Of a stretch of 64,000 nt of DNA, positions 62,970-64,000 are shown piece after piece. The notes below the pieces were generated by a model. It saw only the letters and a program-made list of their open reading frames with translations, was not told the DNA's origin and searched no databases. Source of the DNA: Strigamia acuminata (Eukaryota; Arthropoda; Chilopoda; Geophilomorpha; Linotaeniidae); assembly GCA_949358305.1 (NCBI GenBank), contig OX442314.1, positions 41,424,581 to 41,488,580 of the forward strand, given 5' to 3'. Every line of letters starts with the position of its first letter. Positions within the stretch are counted from its first letter, which is position 1. Position numbers and translations under genes: made by a program.

Positions 62970-64000
62970 TCATTGATTAGACGTATTTAGAAATTGAACA
63001 CATGTAAATATATTAGGATTTTGAGCTGCTATCACTGCATTTGTGTTGAATTGTATAGAATTATACAGTATAAAAATGTATTGACTAATTAAGACTAGCT
63101 TTATGAAAAATTTATTTTTAGTAATTAAAACACAGACATAACATATTAACAATGGATGATAGTTTTTTGGTTTTTGCAAAATTAAAACATTTGCGAGTTT
63201 TACAGAATGTTTAATTCGCATTCGTAGAAACAATGCAATAATGTCTACATTCATGTTTTACAAAGGGCAAATGGTTGTGGACACAGTTCTATTTCTTTTC
63301 GTAGATTTTTTAGAACATTTGGTAACATTTTAAATTTTTCAAAATTTGCCAAAAAAATGTTTTCACAAAAAGTTAAATACGAAAAAACTTCAGGGGTTGG
63401 TGCTTTCAAGGAACCAAACGAAGCATCTGCTGAAGTCTGATACGCTTTGAATAACAGAAATAATTGGGAATTATTGGCCAAATCTCCTTCATATTTAAGC
63501 TGGCGGATACATTTGTGTTTCTCCTCAACTCTCTTCACAATATAACCAGCTATGTAAGCAATAGCATTGGTTTCTAAATCATGATCATGATTTTGAAAAT
63601 TAACATCTGCATAGGTAATTATTATTTCCATCATTATCTACACCAATCTCCTCACCATTGTCAGAGCTTTGCTGCTCAGAAAGCACATCAACACTTTCGA
63701 TGTGAAATCCTTCAGTATTGATAGGAATTCTGAAGCATCGTCTTGACAATTGGACTTGGAGGAAGGCTTTAATAATGACGAAATAATGATGTTTTTTGTA
63801 GCAGTCTCCATTTATTTAGGTGTAGGGTTGACGTTGTTTTCATTAATTTGTCTAACAATGGAGAATAAATTTTCGGCACTGTCTTGATTCAACCTTCTTG
63901 TCATCAAAAATAGAAAATTTAAATTTAAATATTTCCATAATTGTAATGTGACTTTGATTGTTAATCGCCACCCATACAAAAATGGTGGCTGTGTGCGCAC
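62970..64000 (-). pseudogene. P-element/THAP9-type transposase C-terminal remnant (runs off the window)
   Basis: The minus strand from the window end reads TRRLNQDSAENLFSIVRQIN, the R-LNQD--EN-FS-VR signature of P-element-type transposases. A stretch with stops follows (63640-63811), in which SNCQDDASEFLSILKDF is still readable. Frame 63251-63634 has ETNAIAYIAGYIVKRVEEKH then the CIRQL segment, matching the AY-AGY-A-K---H-C block. Frame 62970-63254 has LRMRIKHSVKLANVL, the basic C-terminal tail. Frameshifts and stops show it is dead. The N-terminal part, if kept, lies beyond 64000. Confidence 0.65.

Overview
The window is eukaryotic nuclear DNA from an invertebrate-like animal; the sequence does not fix the phylum. 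The evidence is spliced host genes with short GT-AG introns of 50-72 bp, together with many classes of transposable element. The best host gene is an eight-exon importin-alpha-like gene on the minus strand (53368-58299). Other host pieces are the two terminal exons of an ASCC3-like Sec63-domain helicase (8214-8653), one ALKBH2-like exon (46521-46868) and one immunoglobulin-domain exon (30241-30347). These last three look like fragments of genes.

Layout. 0-7 kb: decayed Ty3/gypsy and MULE-type transposase remnants with a GC-rich inverted-repeat element. 8-8.7 kb: ASCC3-like exons. 9.3-11.2 kb: a P-element transposase remnant and an unassigned coding-like tract. 12.4-17 kb: a Ty3/gypsy pol, frameshifted and split by a LINE fragment. 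18.3-25.5 kb: a block of bacterial origin, all on the minus strand and all broken: IS66 transposase, group II intron reverse transcriptase, lpxI, lpxA, fabZ, a DUF2442 gene and lpxD. Its gene order and AT-rich style fit an alphaproteobacterial (Rickettsiales-like) endosymbiont. 25.5-31.5 kb: a tRNA-like SINE, a hairpin element, LTR relics and pogo-like ends. 31.7-36.3 kb: a DIRS-type element with a tyrosine recombinase, joined in frame to a foreign N-terminal segment. 37.4-45.2 kb: a complete LTR retrotransposon with identical 630-bp LTRs that carries gag but no pol. 45.5-48.0 kb: 62-bp and 21-bp tandem arrays, an adenain-like protease fragment and the ALKBH2-like exon. 48.4-52.8 kb: a young Ty3/gypsy element with 149-bp LTRs and three in-frame stops. 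53.4-58.3 kb: the importin-alpha gene. 58.8-60.1 kb: a small LTR element with identical 255-bp LTRs and a highly charged ORF. 60-64 kb: minor repeats and a second P-element transposase remnant that runs off the end.

Most coding sequence here is selfish DNA at different ages. Three LTR elements have terminal repeats that I read as identical or nearly so, with target duplications, so retrotransposition was recent. The lpx/fabZ genes were once a lipid A operon but are now interrupted and cannot work as a pathway here. The most unusual observations are the decayed endosymbiont operon inside animal-type DNA, the 21-bp array that extends an ALKBH2-like exon in frame, the gag-only element, and the LTR pair that differs only by a flipped palindrome spacer.
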